Positions 54,121 to 63,714 of a stretch of DNA of 64,000 nucleotides are shown piece by piece (position 1 is the stretch's first letter; each line of letters opens with the position of its first letter). Both the position numbers and the translations under genes were made by a program. Source of the stretch: Brachybacterium subflavum (GTDB lineage: Bacteria; Actinomycetota; Actinomycetes; Actinomycetales; Dermabacteraceae). The notes under the pieces were generated by a model. It worked only from the letters and a program-made list of their open reading frames with translations. It was not told the DNA's origin and searched no databases. The stretch is from assembly GCF_009299795.1 (NCBI RefSeq), contig NZ_VIGP01000005.1, positions 310,001-374,000 on the forward strand, written 5' to 3'.

Positions 54121-54370
54121 CCGCACGAGAGTAGTGGGTCTTCTTCGCCCATCGGGCCCGCCACGGACTCGGGGCCTCAAGGTCACAGCGGCGCGCGGAG
54201 CGGGAGTCGTCATGGAAGGGCCCTGGTGCGACATCCATGCCGCATGTTGCGCGAGTGTCCCCTATGGGCCCTTCGGTGACACAGCCGGCCCGATCTGCCC
54301 GCCCAACGGCACCCCCGCACCGCCCAACCACGGCATGCCCGTGCCCATGCCCACCACCCACCACAACACG
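54121..54370. other. Gap between the permease start and the rplI terminator
   Basis: Apart from palindromic repeat B (54215-54274), the gap shows no gene. It must hold the permease promoter, which was not recognised. An AT-rich ACCACCCACCACAAC stretch near 54355 is non-coding. Confidence 0.5.
54215..54274. repeat. 60-bp palindromic intergenic repeat, copy B
   Basis: The ends GAAGGGCCC and GGGCCCTTC pair exactly, and the core CGACATCC...CATGTTGCGCG (54229-54253) matches copy A at 19819-19843. Total length, 60 bp, equals copy A. CGGTGAC follows in both. Confidence 0.8.
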
Positions 54371-54410
54371 GAAGCGCCCCGCCCCCGAATGCTCGGGGAC
54401 GGGGCGCTTC
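54371..54410 (-). terminator. Terminator of the rpsF-ssb-rpsR-rplI operon
   Basis: Eighteen-base arms (GAAGCGCCCCG... and ...CGGGGCGCTTC) with one mismatch and a 4-nt loop, 33 bp after the rplI stop. Confidence 0.8.
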
Positions 54411-54442
54411 GCTCGCCGGGGCTCAGCCCGCGGCGGAGGGGA

Positions 54443-54910
54443 TCACTTCGCGGCGCCCTTGGCGGCGACGGCCTGGACGACCAGGTTCGCGAAGACGTCC
54501 TCGTGCAGACGCACGGTCGCCTTGTACTCGCCGAGCGACTTGATGGGAGTCGTGAACTCGACGGAGCGGCGGTCGATGTCGCGGTCGAACGCGGTCTTCA
54601 CGGCGTCGGCGACCTCCTTGGAGGTCACGGCGCCGAAGAGACGGCCGTTGGTGCCGGCGCGCTCGGAGACGACGACGGGCTTCGACTCGAGCACGGCCTT
54701 GAGCGACTGCGCCTCCTCCAGGCTCGCCACGGCGCGCTTGCTGCGCGCGGAGCGGATCTGGTCGAGCTGGCGCTGGCCGCCGTCGGTCCACGGGGTGGCG
54801 AGCTTGCGCGGCAGCAGGAAGTTGCGCGCGTAGCCGTCCTTGACGTCGACGACGTCGCCCGCGGTGCCGAGGCCGGTGACCTCGTTGGTGAGGATGAGCT
54901 TGGTGGTCAT
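54443..54910 (-). CDS. rplI: 50S ribosomal protein L9
   Basis: A 155-residue protein with the N-terminal L9 signature KLILTNEVTGLGTAGDVVDVKDGYARNFLLPRKLA, a long connecting helix, and a C-terminal domain (TNGRLFGAVTSKEVADAV, RSVEFTTPIKSLGEYKATVRLHEDV). It binds 23S rRNA near the L1 stalk. Last gene of the operon; ATG at 54910 is 17 bp after rpsR. Confidence 0.97.
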   Translation of the reverse strand: MTTKLILTNEVTGLGTAGDVVDVKDGYARNFLLPRKLATPWTDGGQRQLDQIRSARSKRAVASLEEAQSLKAVLESKPVVVSERAGTNGRLFGAVTSKEVADAVKTAFDRDIDRRSVEFTTPIKSLGEYKATVRLHEDVFANLVVQAVAAKGAAK

Positions 54911-54927
54911 GTGTGTGCCTTCCTCGC

Positions 54928-55164
54928 TCAGCGACCGGAGGTCGAGTAGGGCAGCAGGGCGATCTCGCGGGCGTTCTTCACGGCCTTCGCGATCTTGCGC
55001 TGCTCCTGCACGGACACGCCGGTGACCCGACGCGCGCGGATCTTGCCGCGGTCGGAGATGAACTTGCGCAGCAGGGCTGCGTCCTTGTAGTCGATCGACT
55101 CGACGCCCGCGGCCTTCAGCGGGTTCTGCTTCTTCTTCGGCTTGCGAAGAACAGGCTTGGCCAT
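54928..55164 (-). CDS. rpsR: 30S ribosomal protein S18, cysteine-free form
   Basis: A 78-residue protein ([42 protein letters not shown]). The N-terminal [19 protein letters not shown] has no cysteines, so it is the zinc-independent form. As far as I recall this is normal in Micrococcales at this locus, whereas some actinobacteria keep a Cys-containing copy here. It binds the S6 partner made from the same operon. Confidence 0.97.
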   Translation of the reverse strand: MAKPVLRKPKKKQNPLKAAGVESIDYKDAALLRKFISDRGKIRARRVTGVSVQEQRKIAKAVKNAREIALLPYSTSGR

Positions 55165-55331
55165 CGTGGTGCTCCTTGTTCCTTGGTGCGGAGCCCGGGT
55201 CTCCCCGGGATGGGTGAATGGTGTGTGAGCAGGGGATTCGCCCTGCCGTGGTCGGGGACGCGCTCCGTCCGTCCGGCCCCTCGGTCCGGTTCGCCTCTCA
55301 CCCGCAGGTGATCAGCGCGGATCCCTCGGGA

Positions 55332-55910
55332 TCAGAACGGCGGGTCGTCGTACCCGCCCTGGTTGCCGCCGGCCCACGGATCCTGGTCGGCGCCGCCGCC
55401 CTGGTTCCCGCCGTAGCCGCCCTGGCCGCCTCCGGAGAAGCCGCCGCCCTGGCCGCCCTGGGGGCCGCCGAAGCCGCCGCCCTGGTTGCCCTGGCCGCCC
55501 TGGCCGCCGCGCTGACCGCCGCCGTTGAAGCCTCCGCCGCCGCCGCGCTGGACCTTGTTGGCCTTCGCGGTGGCGTAGCGCAGGGACGGGCCGATCTCGT
55601 CGACGTCCAGCTCGATCGAGGTGCGGTTGTTGCCCTCACGGTCGGTGAAGGAGCGCTGCTTGAGGCGGCCCTGCGCGACCACGCGGGTGCCCTTCTCGAG
55701 GGACTCCGCCGCGTTCTCGGCGGCGTCGCGCCACAGCGAGCAGCGCAGGAACAGGGCCTCGCCGTCCTCCCACTGGTTCGACTGGCGGTTGAACGTGCGG
55801 GGGGTGGAGGCGATGGTGAAGGAGGCCACGGCGACGCCGGACTGCGTGAAGCGCAGCTCGGGATCGGCCGTCAGGTTCCCGACCACCGTGATGATCGTGT
55901 CATTGGCCAT
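55332..55910 (-). CDS. ssb: Single-stranded DNA-binding protein
   Basis: A 192-residue protein. The OB-fold domain (residues 1-110) has [56 protein letters not shown] and [20 protein letters not shown]. It is followed by a Gly/Gln-rich linker made of [12 protein letters not shown]-type repeats and the acidic tip DDPPF that recruits repair proteins. Start ATG 55910. It protects ssDNA at the replication fork. Second gene of the rpsF operon, as in most bacteria. Confidence 0.97.
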   Translation of the reverse strand: MANDTIITVVGNLTADPELRFTQSGVAVASFTIASTPRTFNRQSNQWEDGEALFLRCSLWRDAAENAAESLEKGTRVVAQGRLKQRSFTDREGNNRTSIELDVDEIGPSLRYATAKANKVQRGGGGGFNGGGQRGGQGGQGNQGGGFGGPQGGQGGGFSGGGQGGYGGNQGGGADQDPWAGGNQGGYDDPPF

Positions 55911-56052
55911 GCTCTGCTCCTGATCTCCGGGTGCTCTCGTGCGGGGGTGGGTGCGGCGAGCCGACGTCGGCTCCGTCATGCGGCTGCGGGCCCGGGGCCC
56001 CTCTGCGGGGTCCGAGGATTCCGCGGCCGACGGGCCGGTCAGCTCTCGCGGA

Positions 56053-56343
56053 TCACTTCGCGTCGAGACGCATGAGCTTCGTGCGCAGGACGGACTCGTT
56101 GAGTCCGAGCTGGCGGTCGAGCTCCTTGGCGGTCTCCGACTTCGCGGTGAAGGACAGGACGACGTACAGGCCCTCGGACTTCTTCTGAATTTCGTAGGCG
56201 AACTTCCGCTTGCCCCAGACGTCCACCTCGTCGATGGTTCCGCCTTCGGCAGGGATGACCTGCACGAGCTTCTCAAAAGTGGTGCCGACGGTCCGCTCGT
56301 CGATCGAAGGGTCGAGGATGACGACCATCTCGTACTTGCGCAT
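56053..56343 (-). CDS. rpsF: 30S ribosomal protein S6
   Basis: A 96-residue protein ([66 protein letters not shown]). ATG 56343 follows a GGAGGTGG-type ribosome site. First gene of rpsF-ssb-rpsR-rplI; the promoter should lie in the 201-bp gap to the PBP gene. Confidence 0.97.
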   Translation of the reverse strand: MRKYEMVVILDPSIDERTVGTTFEKLVQVIPAEGGTIDEVDVWGKRKFAYEIQKKSEGLYVVLSFTAKSETAKELDRQLGLNESVLRTKLMRLDAK

Positions 56344-56544
56344 GTTCGAGTACCCACCTCCTGTGGTCTCAGCGGCCACGGGACTTCCGTGGCAGGAGGG
56401 TTCCATGCCGTCCGGACCGCTCGGATCGCGGCACAGACCAGCCAAGACTACCCGGGCGTGCGCGGGCCCGCCAGGCCGGCGCACGGCGTGCGCGGGGGAT
56501 CACAGGGACGGGCCGACGGGCTCCGGGCCCTCACGCCCCTCGGC

Positions 56545-59364
56545 TCACTCGCCGTCGTCCTCGGTGGCCTTCTTCGTGTCCTTCGAGCCGGAGCCCGTCT
56601 TCTTGTCGCCCGAGCTCTTGCCCGAGTCGCCCGTGCTCTTGTCGCCCGAACTCTTGTCGTCCCCGGAGTCCCCGCTCTTGTCGCCGGAGTCCTTCGAGTC
56701 GCCCGTGTCCTTGTCGGAGTCCCCGCCCTTGTCCTCGTCGGAGTCCTTCGAGTCGTCCTTGCCCTTGTCCGAGTCATCCTTGTCGGACTCCTTGTCCGTG
56801 GGCTTCTCGGTCTTCGAGGACTCCTCCTCGGTGGGCTTCTCGGACTTCGAGGACTCCTCCTCGGTCGGCTTCTCGGTCTTCGAGGACTCCTCGTCGCTGG
56901 GCTCCTCGGACGGCTCCTTGCTGGGCTCCTCCGTGGTGGGTGCCTGCGTGGTGGTCGGGGCCTTCGTCTGCGGGGCCTGCGTGGTGGGCGCCTTGGTGGC
57001 GTTGCCCGCGGAGGACTTCTGGTTGTCCAGGACGACCTCGCCGTCGAACTGCTCGATGGGCTCGCCCTCGAGGGTCTGGGACATGATGCGGCCCCAGATC
57101 GTCGCGGGCCATGAGCCGCCGGTCATGCTGGAGACGCCGCCGAACGGCGTGAGCTGCTCCTCGCTCTTGCCGTCCTCGGAAGGCTGGAACATGCCCACCG
57201 CGGTCACCATCTGCGGGGTGAAGCCGACGAACCAGGCCGACTTGAACTTCTCGGAGGTGCCGGTCTTGCCGGCGACGGGACGACCGCCCATCACGCCGGC
57301 CACGCTGCGGGCCGAGCCGGTGGACGGCGGGCCCTGCAGGGCCACGGTCGCGTTGATCGCGACCTTCTCGTCGAGCACGCGCTTCGAGCTGTCCTTGTGC
57401 TCGTACTCGTCGGAGCCGTCGGGGTTGGACACCGAGTCCACGATGTAGGACTCGTGATGGACGCCCTTGGCGGCGATCGTCGCGTACGCCTCGGCCATCT
57501 CGCGGACCGTCGGCGAGGCGCTGCCCAGCACGTTGGAGGCGTCGTCGTTCAGACCCGGGGTCTTCTCGGGGATGCCGAGCTGCACGGCGGCCTTGCGGGT
57601 CTTCTCGGGCCCCATGGCGACGTTCAGCCCGGCGTAGGCGGTGTTCACCGAGTTCGTGGTCGCCTGCTTGAGGGTGATCGGGCCGTAGGAGGTGTGGCCG
57701 AAGTTGTTCACCGTCCAGCCGCCGAAGGTGCGCGGCGAGTTGCCGTCCCAGGTCGAGTTCAGGCCGTAGCCGTTCTCCAGGCCCGCGATCAGGGCGAAGC
57801 TCTTGAAGATCGAGCCGGCCTGCATGCGCGACTGGGTGGCGTCGTTGATCGACTGCTTCACGAAATCGGGGCCGCCGTACATCGCGGTGATCGCACCGGA
57901 ATCGGGGTCGATCGACATCGTGCCCACGCGGTTGGCGTCGGGCCGGCCCTCGTCCTTCAGACCGTCGATGGTGTCGACGGTGATGTCCTGGTCCTTCTTG
58001 GAGACCGTGGAGACGATCTTGTACCCGCCGGTGTTGATCTCCTCCTCGGTGAAGCCCTCGCGCTCGAGCTCGCTGCGCACCATCATCAGCAGGTAGCCGT
58101 TGGTGCCCTCGAGGTAGTTCTGCTGCTTGTTCTCCGAGGTCTCGGGGAACTCGAGCTTGTCGGCCTGCTCCTCGGTGAGCGTGCCGGTCTGGTTCACCTC
58201 GCGCGTGATCACGCGGTCCCACTTCTTGGCCGACGCCTCCTTGTCGTTCGCGGGATCGTAGGCCGACGGGGCAGGGATCACGGCGACCAGCAGGGCGGCC
58301 TCGGACTCGTCGAGGTCCTTCGCATCCTTGCCGAAGTAGGCCTGGGAGGCGGCCTGGATGCCGTAGGCGCCGCGCCCGAAGTAGATCGTGTTGAGGTAGC
58401 GGGAGAGGATCTCGTCCTTGCTGAGCTCCTGATCGGCCTTGAGCGCCATGATCATCTCCTTCACCTTGCCGGTGTAGGAGGTGGTGGTGCCCGTGTAGTA
58501 CCGCTCCACGTACTGCTGGGTGATGGTCGATCCGCCCTGCCGGGAGCCGCCCTTCAGGTTGTTCCAGAGCGCGCGCACGATGCCCTTCGGGGACACGCCG
58601 CGATTCTCGTAGAAGGTGGAGTCCTCGCTCGCGACGACCGCGTCCTTCACGGTCTGCGGTATCTCGTCGTTGCTCAGGATCGTGCGGTTGACCTCGGAGA
58701 ACTGCCCCATCTCGGTCTCGCCGTCGGAGAAGTAGACGCGGGTGGTCTGCGCGACGGCGACGTCGTCGGCCTGGGGGACGTCGGTCGAGTTGTAGAGCCA
58801 CACGGCCCCGCCCAGGCCCAGCAGCACGATCAGCGCGATGGCGCCGCCGAACATGCGCAGCGAGGGGAACCAGCGCAGCGGACCCTTCGTGCCGGCGCGC
58901 GGGTAGTTCAGCGCGGCGGCCAGACCGGTGCGCTTGGCCGGACCACGACCCCCGCGTCCTCCGCGACCCCCGCGGCCCGAGCCGGCCGCCGCCGAGGTGC
59001 CGCGCTTCGCGGTCCCGCTCTTCGCGGCGCCGTTCTTCGCGGTCCCGCTCTTCGCTGCGCCGCTCGCGCCCGCGGCGCCAGCCCCGGCGGCGCCGGCGCG
59101 GCGCGCGGTGCGGCTGGTGCCCTTGGGCGAGCCCTCGTTCGCGGATCGGCCGGCGGCCGAGCCCGCACCGGCGCTCCTGCCCGATGCCTTCCCCGCGCCC
59201 TTGCTCGCGCCCGCACCCTTCGTGCGGCTGCGGCCCTGGGCGCCCGGGAACTGCTTGCGCGCCGAGGAGGCGCCGTCGCCGGCGCCGCGGGACCGGCCGG
59301 TGCCGGAACCGCCGTCGCGTCCGGATCCGGACGACGGACGCGAGGGTCCACGAGAATCGCTCAC
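56545..59364 (-). CDS. Class A penicillin-binding protein (bifunctional peptidoglycan synthase)
   Basis: A 939-residue protein. The N-terminal 150 residues are basic and low-complexity (Gly/Ala/Arg/Ser/Lys). One membrane anchor follows (FGGAIALIVLLGLGGAVWLY). The GT51 glycosyltransferase domain has VASEDSTFYENRGVSPKGIVRAL and GGSTITQQYVERYY. The transpeptidase domain has MQAGSIFKSFALIAGL (SxxK), TNSVNTAYAGL (SxN) and GKTGTSEKF (KTG). The C-terminal 170 residues are a Ser/Asp/Lys/Glu/Thr-rich tail outside the cell. GTG at 59364 has AGGAG five bases upstream. It polymerises and crosslinks the cell wall. Confidence 0.95.
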   Translation of the reverse strand: MSDSRGPSRPSSGSGRDGGSGTGRSRGAGDGASSARKQFPGAQGRSRTKGAGASKGAGKASGRSAGAGSAAGRSANEGSPKGTSRTARRAGAAGAGAAGASGAAKSGTAKNGAAKSGTAKRGTSAAAGSGRGGRGGRGGRGPAKRTGLAAALNYPRAGTKGPLRWFPSLRMFGGAIALIVLLGLGGAVWLYNSTDVPQADDVAVAQTTRVYFSDGETEMGQFSEVNRTILSNDEIPQTVKDAVVASEDSTFYENRGVSPKGIVRALWNNLKGGSRQGGSTITQQYVERYYTGTTTSYTGKVKEMIMALKADQELSKDEILSRYLNTIYFGRGAYGIQAASQAYFGKDAKDLDESEAALLVAVIPAPSAYDPANDKEASAKKWDRVITREVNQTGTLTEEQADKLEFPETSENKQQNYLEGTNGYLLMMVRSELEREGFTEEEINTGGYKIVSTVSKKDQDITVDTIDGLKDEGRPDANRVGTMSIDPDSGAITAMYGGPDFVKQSINDATQSRMQAGSIFKSFALIAGLENGYGLNSTWDGNSPRTFGGWTVNNFGHTSYGPITLKQATTNSVNTAYAGLNVAMGPEKTRKAAVQLGIPEKTPGLNDDASNVLGSASPTVREMAEAYATIAAKGVHHESYIVDSVSNPDGSDEYEHKDSSKRVLDEKVAINATVALQGPPSTGSARSVAGVMGGRPVAGKTGTSEKFKSAWFVGFTPQMVTAVGMFQPSEDGKSEEQLTPFGGVSSMTGGSWPATIWGRIMSQTLEGEPIEQFDGEVVLDNQKSSAGNATKAPTTQAPQTKAPTTTQAPTTEEPSKEPSEEPSDEESSKTEKPTEEESSKSEKPTEEESSKTEKPTDKESDKDDSDKGKDDSKDSDEDKGGDSDKDTGDSKDSGDKSGDSGDDKSSGDKSTGDSGKSSGDKKTGSGSKDTKKATEDDGE

Positions 59365-59640
59365 AGCTGCTCCTGACGGCTCGACTCCAGGGCATCCCGG
59401 CGCGCCTGGGGCAGGCGTCCGGGGGCGAGGCGCCGAAGGGCACGGCGTCGCAGTCCTCCAGTATCCGCACGAGCGCGCACGGATGGGAACGCCCCGGCGG
59501 TGACCATCACACGGCCTTCACCCCGCCCGTCCAGGTGAGGAGAGGTGCGGGTGGTCCATGCCACAGCCGCTCGGAGCGACGTCCCGGGGCGGCGCCGCGC
59601 CACCGTCGGAGCGGCCACTCTCAGGGCTTCATCTGAGCGT
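59365..59640. other. 276-bp gap upstream of the PBP gene
   Basis: Apart from the PBP ribosome site, no gene, hairpin or repeat was recognised. It presumably contains the PBP promoter and the 3' end of the CCA-transferase transcript. Confidence 0.5.
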
Positions 59641-61119
59641 TCACCCGCGATCCTCCCACCAGGCGCGCAGCCGGCGCTCGGCCTCGTCCTCACCGAGGGG
59701 GCCGTGCTCCATGCGCTCCTCGAGGAGGAAGCCGTAGGCCTCGCCGACCTCCCGCCCCGGCGCGATCCCCAGGACCTGCATGATCCGGTTGCCGTCGAGG
59801 TCGGGGCGGATCTTCTCGATCTCCTCGCGGGCGGCGAGGTCGTCGATGCGCTCCTCGAGGTCGTCGTAGGCGCGGGAGAGCGCGCGGGCCTTGCGGCGGT
59901 TGCGGGTGGTGACGTCGGCGCGAGTGAGACGGTGCAGGTGCTGCAGCAGCGGACCGGCGTCGGTGACGTAGCGGCGCACGGCCGAATCGGTCCAGCCGGA
60001 GTCCGCATAGCCGTGGAAGCGCAGGTGGAGCTCGACCAGTCGGGCGACGGCCTTCGTGGTGTCCTTGTCGAAGGCGAGCTTCTTCATGCGCTTGGCGGTC
60101 ATGCGGGCGCCCACGGTCTCGTGGAAGCGGAAGGTCACCAGCCCGCCGGGCTCGAAGCGACGGGTCGCGGGCTTGCCCACGTCGTGCATGATCGCCGAGA
60201 GCCGCAGCACCAGGTCAGGGCTCTCGCAGGGACCGCCCGAGCCCTCGGGGCTCTCGAGGTCGATGGCCTGGTCGAGCACGGTGAGCGTGTGCTCGTAGAC
60301 GTCCTTGTGATGGTGGTGCTCGTCCCGCTCGAGGCGCAGGGCGGGCAGCTCGGGCAGCACGTGCTCGGCGAGGCCGAGGTCGACCATCAGCTCGAGGCCG
60401 CGGCGCGGGTGCGCTCCCACCAGGAGCTTCACGAGCTCGTCGCGGGTCCTCTCGGCGGAGACGATGTCGATGCGCCCGGCGAGCTCCCGGATCGCCGCGG
60501 CGGTCCGGTCCTCGATGGTGAAGCCGAGCTGGGAGACGAAGCGCACTGCGCGCATCATCCGCAGCGGGTCGTCGTCGAAGGACTGGGTGGGCGGGGCGGG
60601 CGTGCGCAGCAGCTCGCCGGCGAGGTCGTGGAGGCCGTCGAAGGGGTCCACGAACTCGAGGGAGGGCAGGCGCACGGCCATCGCATTGACCGTGAAGTCG
60701 CGGCGCGAGAGATCGCCCGCGAGGGTGTCGCCGAAGGCCACCTCGGGCTTGCGGCTGGTGGGGTCGTAGGACTCGGTGCGATACGTCGTGATCTCGACCT
60801 TGACGCCGTCGCGGGTCGCGCCGAGCGTCCCGAACTCACGACCCATGTCCCAGATCGCACCGCCGTGCGTCCAGCGCCGCAGCACGGCCTCCGTGTCGTC
60901 GGGCCGGGCGGAGGTCGTGAAGTCCAGGTCGGCGCTCGAGCGGCCCAGCACCGCGTCCCGCACGGGCCCTCCGACGAGCGCGAGCTCCTGCCCTGCCTCC
61001 TCGAAGAGGCGTCCGAGCTCGTGGATGGGTGCAGGCAGAGCCTGGAACATCGAGGCCGCGCGGGTGCGCGCGGCCGTGAGACGTGCGGCGCGCTCGTCGG
61101 GGTGCTGCGGGTCGGTCAC
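59641..61119 (-). CDS. CCA-adding tRNA nucleotidyltransferase
   Basis: A 492-residue class II CCA-adding enzyme: ELALVGGPVRDAVLGRSSADLDFTTSARP (GGxxRD and DxD metal site), RRDFTVNAMAVRLPS, DDPLRMMRAVRFVSQLGF (head domain) and an HD domain LSAIMHDVGKPATRRFEPGG. It adds CCA to tRNA 3' ends. This is needed here, since the tRNA-Leu gene in the window does not encode CCA. GTG start at 61119. Divergent from the DUF6049 gene, as in other actinobacteria. Confidence 0.95.
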   Translation of the reverse strand: MTDPQHPDERAARLTAARTRAASMFQALPAPIHELGRLFEEAGQELALVGGPVRDAVLGRSSADLDFTTSARPDDTEAVLRRWTHGGAIWDMGREFGTLGATRDGVKVEITTYRTESYDPTSRKPEVAFGDTLAGDLSRRDFTVNAMAVRLPSLEFVDPFDGLHDLAGELLRTPAPPTQSFDDDPLRMMRAVRFVSQLGFTIEDRTAAAIRELAGRIDIVSAERTRDELVKLLVGAHPRRGLELMVDLGLAEHVLPELPALRLERDEHHHHKDVYEHTLTVLDQAIDLESPEGSGGPCESPDLVLRLSAIMHDVGKPATRRFEPGGLVTFRFHETVGARMTAKRMKKLAFDKDTTKAVARLVELHLRFHGYADSGWTDSAVRRYVTDAGPLLQHLHRLTRADVTTRNRRKARALSRAYDDLEERIDDLAAREEIEKIRPDLDGNRIMQVLGIAPGREVGEAYGFLLEERMEHGPLGEDEAERRLRAWWEDRG

Positions 61120-61257
61120 AGAAGTCCTGTCATGTCAGGGGCGCAGGGAGCCGAGATCCCGGGGCGGGGGCTCCGAGGGCCGAGGGCCGTGGGGGATGCC
61201 CTGTGGAGATCTCGCGGCAGGCCCGGTCACCTGCCGGGCTCTACCGTATCGGCCGCA

Positions 61258-61263
61258 TACAGT
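61258..61263 (+). promoter_or_regulatory. -10 hexamer of a leaderless promoter (DUF6049 gene)
   Basis: TACAGT ends six bases before the ATG at 61270; no ribosome site is present. Confidence 0.5.
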
Positions 61264-61269
61264 GTCCCC

Positions 61270-63714
61270 ATGTCCGAGCCGAGCCCGTCCGTGCGCCCGC
61301 GCGCGCCGCTCCCCGGACCCAGGGCCCTCGCGACGGCCGCCCCGCGGCTCCTGCTGGTGGCGCTGCTCGCCCTCGCCCCGGCGCTCCTGATGCCCGCCGG
61401 GCCCGCGATCGCCCAGGTCACAGGCTCACAGTCCGTATCGGCCGGCACGCAGTCCGCGTCGACCGGACGGACCTCGAGCACCCTTGCCACGGCCTCGTCG
61501 GCCTCCGCCTCGTCCGCGAGCGCCCGGCCGTCGGCCCCTCAGCCGGCGGAGCCCGAGGCGACCGGCGGGGTGAGCCTCGACCTGCTCGACGGCGGGGACG
61601 TCACCCTCAAGCCCGGGGGGAAGCTCACGCTCAAGGTGCGGCTGACCAACCGCGGCACGACGGCGATCGAGGATCCCGACCTGGAGCTGCGGGTGCGCAC
61701 CGATCGCGTCACGGACCGGAGCACGCTCGCGCAGTGGCAGCAGCAGGACGGCCCGGACACCTACGGCGTCCCCGCCGCCACCGAGAAGGGCCCGGCGACC
61801 CTCGACGCGGGAGACTCCGCCGACCTCACCCTCTCGGTCGACGCCGATGACCTGGGCCTCTCCACCGCCTCCTACCTGTGGGGCGCGCGGCGGCTGTCGG
61901 TCACGGCCGCCGATGCCGACGGGCCCCTGGCCTCCCTGCGCTCCTTCACCGTGTGGCGGCCCGACGACGCCGACGCGAAGATCGCCGGGAGCGTGCTGCT
62001 GCCGCTGTCCGCGAGCGACCCCGGCGCAGCCGTCAGCGATCCCGACGCCTACGAGGCGTCGGCCGAGAGCGGCCGGCTCAAGGATCTCGAGGGCCTCGCG
62101 GCGCGGAAGGACGTGGACTGGATGCTGGATCCCGCACTGCTGGATCCGCCGTCGCTCTCGGACGCCGCCGCCGGCGACTCCTCGGGGTCGGGATCGTCGG
62201 GGTCCGACGCCTCGGCGGACACGGACGACGGGGACGACGGCGACTCCGCGCAGACCCCGCCCGCGCGCTTCACGACGCCGGACGCCACGAAGCACCTGGC
62301 CGACGCCCTCACCTCGGGGGCGGAGGACCGCGACGTGATCGGGCTCCCGTACGCGCAGTCGGACACGATCGCGCTCGAGCAGTCCGGCACCACCGATCTC
62401 TCCGACGCGCTCGCGGCGCGCAGCGAGAAGGTGTGGGAGGACGCGCACATCGACCCGCTCGGCGAGGCCGTCGCGATCCCGGGCGAGGAGGCGAGCGGCA
62501 AGACCCTCTCGCAGGCCGTGACCAGCGGCGCCGATCTCCTCGTGGTGCCCTCCTCCTCCCTGCGCGCCGACCCGGCGGGGACCGTGACGCCGTCCTCCGT
62601 CGGCACCTTCACCGCGGGCGATCGGACCGTGCCCGTGCTGGCGCCGGACCCGACGCTGTCCGAGGAGGTCTCCGAGCTGCGCACGGGCGAGGACGTGCAG
62701 CAGGTGCGCCAGCGGATCCTCGCGGAGACCGCCGTGATCGCCTCGGAGCAGTCGAGCACGCAGCGCCAGGTCCTCATCGCCCCCCAGCTCGGGGAGGACA
62801 TGGACGCGGATGCCGTCTCCTCGACCCTCGACGCCCTCGACGACGCGCCCTGGATGACGCAGGCGCCCGTCTCCGACCTGCTGGACGCGGCGGAGGGCGG
62901 CGACATGGTGACCGACACGGGCACCGAGGGCGACGGCCTCTACGCGCTCGGCGAGCTCGACGCGGACGACGTGCGCCCGTCGGGCCCCGGAGAGGACGGC
63001 ACCTGGGCGCATCTGCCGCGCGCCCGTTCCCGCGACGAGGTCGACACGGGCACCCTGCAGTCCCTGCAGCGCTCGCTGCGCTCGATGAGCACCGTCGCCG
63101 CGGTCGCCGAGGACGACGCCCCCTTCTCCTCGACCCGCACACTGATCCTCACCACGACCTCGACGACGCTCGCGAAGGACCATGACGAGGCGTCCCGGCG
63201 CGCGAAGACCGCGCAGAAGGACGTCGCGACGATGCGCGAGGCCATCCACGTGGTGCCCGCCTCCGGCTACAACCTGGTCTCCGACTCGGCCGGCGTGCCG
63301 ATCACGGTGACCAACGACCTGGACAGCCCGATCACGGTGAAGGTCGAGGTGGGCACGGATCGGCCGATCGTGCGGGTGGGAGAGCCCACCACGGTCGAGG
63401 TGCCCGCCCGGCAGAAGAAGGAGGTGACGGTCCCGATCGACGCGATCGCGAACGGGACCGTGACCCTCACCTCCACCGTCCGCTCGGAGGACGGGGAGGA
63501 GCTCGCCGCACCCGTGTCGGTCCCGCTGAGCGTGAACCCGGCATGGGAGAACTGGACGACCATGGTGCTGGTGGGCGCCATGGGCGTGCTCGTGGTGGTG
63601 GGCGTGCTGCGGGCCCGGCGCACGGGCTCGCGCCGCCGGGCCGCCGCGGCCGAGCTGACGGACGACGGCGAGGGGCAGGCCGCAGGGGATGCGGCCGACG
63701 AGGAGAGACGATGA
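61270..63714 (+). CDS. Secreted/membrane-anchored DUF6049 family protein
   Basis: An 814-residue protein with an N-terminal signal sequence (LLLVALLALAPALLMPAGPAIA), an outer-face body with a Ser/Ala-rich linker, an IG-like domain (GGKLTLKVRLTNRGTTAIEDPDLELRV), a central catalytic-looking alpha/beta region, and a final beta domain (VPITVTNDLDSPITVKVEVGTDRP). It ends with a C-terminal helix (WTTMVLVGAMGVLVVVGVLRARRT) and a basic tail. This is the DUF6049 pattern found next to murJ in actinobacteria. It overlaps the next gene by four bases (ATGA). It probably functions in cell-envelope assembly. Confidence 0.85.
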   Translation: MSEPSPSVRPRAPLPGPRALATAAPRLLLVALLALAPALLMPAGPAIAQVTGSQSVSAGTQSASTGRTSSTLATASSASASSASARPSAPQPAEPEATGGVSLDLLDGGDVTLKPGGKLTLKVRLTNRGTTAIEDPDLELRVRTDRVTDRSTLAQWQQQDGPDTYGVPAATEKGPATLDAGDSADLTLSVDADDLGLSTASYLWGARRLSVTAADADGPLASLRSFTVWRPDDADAKIAGSVLLPLSASDPGAAVSDPDAYEASAESGRLKDLEGLAARKDVDWMLDPALLDPPSLSDAAAGDSSGSGSSGSDASADTDDGDDGDSAQTPPARFTTPDATKHLADALTSGAEDRDVIGLPYAQSDTIALEQSGTTDLSDALAARSEKVWEDAHIDPLGEAVAIPGEEASGKTLSQAVTSGADLLVVPSSSLRADPAGTVTPSSVGTFTAGDRTVPVLAPDPTLSEEVSELRTGEDVQQVRQRILAETAVIASEQSSTQRQVLIAPQLGEDMDADAVSSTLDALDDAPWMTQAPVSDLLDAAEGGDMVTDTGTEGDGLYALGELDADDVRPSGPGEDGTWAHLPRARSRDEVDTGTLQSLQRSLRSMSTVAAVAEDDAPFSSTRTLILTTTSTTLAKDHDEASRRAKTAQKDVATMREAIHVVPASGYNLVSDSAGVPITVTNDLDSPITVKVEVGTDRPIVRVGEPTTVEVPARQKKEVTVPIDAIANGTVTLTSTVRSEDGEELAAPVSVPLSVNPAWENWTTMVLVGAMGVLVVVGVLRARRTGSRRRAAAAELTDDGEGQAAGDAADEERR

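Noticed and set aside
59365-59640. Possible chromosome origin near the core genes
   Set aside because: No cluster of DnaA boxes (TTGTCCACA-like) was seen; origin-proximal genes such as dnaA and rpmH are not in the window.
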